This document shows, in pieces, positions 62,715 to 64,000 of a stretch of 64,000 nt of DNA. Numbering within the stretch: the first letter of the stretch is position 1; each line of letters begins with the position of its first letter. Under the pieces are notes generated by a model, which did no database searches, was not told the DNA's origin, and saw nothing but the letters and a program-made list of their open reading frames with translations. Origin of the DNA: SHYR01 sp034406555. GTDB lineage: Bacteria; Chloroflexota; Dehalococcoidia; UBA2979. Where the stretch lies: the NCBI GenBank assembly GCA_034406555.1, contig DASCRM010000077.1, forward strand, positions 18,354-82,353. Direction: 5' to 3'. A program made the position numbers and the translations under genes.

Positions 62715-64000
62715 ATGACCGGCCGCAATATGCCAATTCACCTTCGGCTGCTGGGCCACGCCTGGCCGTACCGATGGCTTCTCTTGCTCACACTGGCCGC
62801 GACCGCCGCAACAACCGCGATGCAGGTCGCGACGCCGCAGCTACTGAAGTTCGCCGTCGACACCGGCTTCGACATCACGAACACGTACAATGAGAGCGGC
62901 GAAATCATCGACAGCGTCGTCGATGGCAACATGGGCACGCTCGCCCTGGTCTCGGTTCTGCTGCTGGCCGCAGCGGCGCTTCGCGGCGTCTTCACCTACG
63001 GCCAGTCGTATCTGGGCGAGAAGATGGGACAGTCGATCGCGTACGACTTCCGGAACCAGATCTTCGACCACCTGCAGCACCTCTCCTACGCCTATCACGA
63101 CAACTCTGAAATCGGCCAGATTATGTCGCGCGCGACGCAGGACGTCGAAGGGGTGCGCATGTTCGTGGGTATGGCGGTGGTGCGCCTGCTTTCGATTGTG
63201 GCGCTGGTCGGCGTCTCGGCGGCCTTCATGCTCTCGCTGAACGTGAAGGTGGCGCTGGTCGCGCTGGCCTTCATGCCAGTGATCGCGATCCAGTCCGGCG
63301 CAGTCTCGCTCTGGATGCGACCGATGTGGTTGAAGGTGCAGGACCTGCACGGCCAGATTTCGACGGTGCTGCAGGAGAACCTCACCGGCATGCGCGTGGT
63401 GAAGGCCTTCTCCCGCGAGCAGCACGAGCAGGAGAAGTTCGACGACCGCGCCCGCGAGTTATTCGACGTCTCCTATCGCACCAGCATCGTCCAGGCCTGG
63501 AGCGAGCCGCTGATGCTCTCGCTGTGGCTGCTGTCCGCGGGACTGGTGTTCTGGGTCGGCGCCCGCGAGATCAGCGCCGGCAACATGACGGCGGGCGACA
63601 TGGCCGCCTTCCAGGTGTACCTGGCGATCCTCCAGATGCCGGTGCGCATGATTGGCTTCATCGTCAACATGTTCGCCCGAGCGCACTCCGCCGGCACCCG
63701 CATCTTCGAGATCCTCGACGCCCAGTCCGCGGTCACCGAGCCGCCAGACGCGCAGCCGCTCCGCGCCGAACGCGGCGAGGTGGTGTTCGACCACGTCTCC
63801 TTCGGCTACGACGTGCTCTCGCCGGTAGTGCGCGACGTGAACATTCGCGCCCCGGCGGGCCAGGTGGTGGCGCTGCTGGGGCCCACCGGCTCCGGCAAGT
63901 CCACGGTGGTGAACCTGCTGCCCCGCTTCTACGACGTGACCGAAGGCTCGATCACGATCGACGGCCAGGACGTGCGCGAGGTGTCCCTGGAGTCCCTGCG
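62715..64000 (+). CDS. ABC exporter, fused permease-ATPase (3' end outside window)
   Basis: At least 428 residues visible. ATG 62715 has GGAAGG 6 nt upstream. The transmembrane domain spans about 1-310, including RWLLLLTLAATAATTAMQVA, LVSVLLLAAAALRGVFTYGQ, IGQIMSRATQDVEGVRMFVG and LQENLTGMRVVKAFSREQHE (coupling helix region). The nucleotide-binding domain begins near 350 (VVFDHVSFGYDVLSPVVRDV), with Walker A LLGPTGSGKSTVVNLL. The signature and Walker B lie beyond the window. It belongs to the MsbA/LmrA-type half-exporters, which work as homo- or heterodimers. Confidence 0.93.
   Translation, partial: MTGRNMPIHLRLLGHAWPYRWLLLLTLAATAATTAMQVATPQLLKFAVDTGFDITNTYNESGEIIDSVVDGNMGTLALVSVLLLAAAALRGVFTYGQSYLGEKMGQSIAYDFRNQIFDHLQHLSYAYHDNSEIGQIMSRATQDVEGVRMFVGMAVVRLLSIVALVGVSAAFMLSLNVKVALVALAFMPVIAIQSGAVSLWMRPMWLKVQDLHGQISTVLQENLTGMRVVKAFSREQHEQEKFDDRARELFDVSYRTSIVQAWSEPLMLSLWLLSAGLVFWVGAREISAGNMTAGDMAAFQVYLAILQMPVRMIGFIVNMFARAHSAGTRIFEILDAQSAVTEPPDAQPLRAERGEVVFDHVSFGYDVLSPVVRDVNIRAPAGQVVALLGPTGSGKSTVVNLLPRFYDVTEGSITIDGQDVREVSLESL

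Overview
The window is GC-rich (roughly two thirds G+C by eye) bacterial chromosome. Gene content suggests an aerobic, heterotrophic Chloroflexota, probably a non-dehalogenating Dehalococcoidia-like lineage: many type III CoA-transferases, crotonases, acyl-CoA dehydrogenases and F420/FMN luciferase-like oxidoreductases, with few typical proteobacterial or actinobacterial markers. This is inference from families, not a database result. TAG is the commonest stop codon of the intact genes, and GTG/TTG starts and 1-8 nt gene overlaps are common.

Layout. 1-1377: end of an amino-acid ABC importer. 1.4-20.4 kb: an acyl-CoA metabolism island with seven CaiB/BaiF CoA-transferase domains, two double-hotdog proteins, three crotonases, a DHA2 MFS exporter and two LLM oxidoreductases. 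The CoA-transferases occur as two overlapping gene pairs plus one gene in which two domains are fused; each unit combines one domain of type A with one of type B, which suggests two-subunit enzymes. 20.4-29.6 kb: mixed genes (TIGR01777 epimerase, HDOD protein, thioredoxin-like lipoprotein, EamA transporter, RNase HI, secreted protein, tRNA-Pro, TPR protein, C26 hydrolase, gamma-glutamylcyclotransferase). 29.7-40.9 kb: housekeeping block with gyrA, a sugar epimerase, Pgi/Pmi, a truncated exopolysaccharide locus, thiL-tsaE-tsaB-ndk, rsfS and mnmA. 41.1-51.6 kb: two tRNA-Ser genes, extracytoplasmic redox lipoproteins, a sortase, an ECF sigma/putative anti-sigma pair, a subtilase, a flavin reductase and a beta-lactamase-fold membrane protein. 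51.9-58.5 kb: two acyl-CoA dehydrogenases with near-identical terminators, an LLM enzyme and broken genes. 58.6-62.5 kb: fused gene remnants, a YqeK-like HD protein and a decayed prophage fragment (terminase, HTH, portal). 62.7 kb to the end: an ABC exporter cut by the window edge.

The most unusual general feature is gene decay caught at several stages. There are single in-frame nonsense codons in otherwise open frames (8494, 22095, 50187, 54464, 61673, 62069), frameshifts (about 17357, 59355, 56165-56345), and at least three deletion scars where two unrelated truncated genes abut (about 17822, 34826, 59010). A second pattern is a TANNNT -10 box 6-7 nt upstream of start codons that lack a Shine-Dalgarno sequence, implying leaderless transcripts for several genes.
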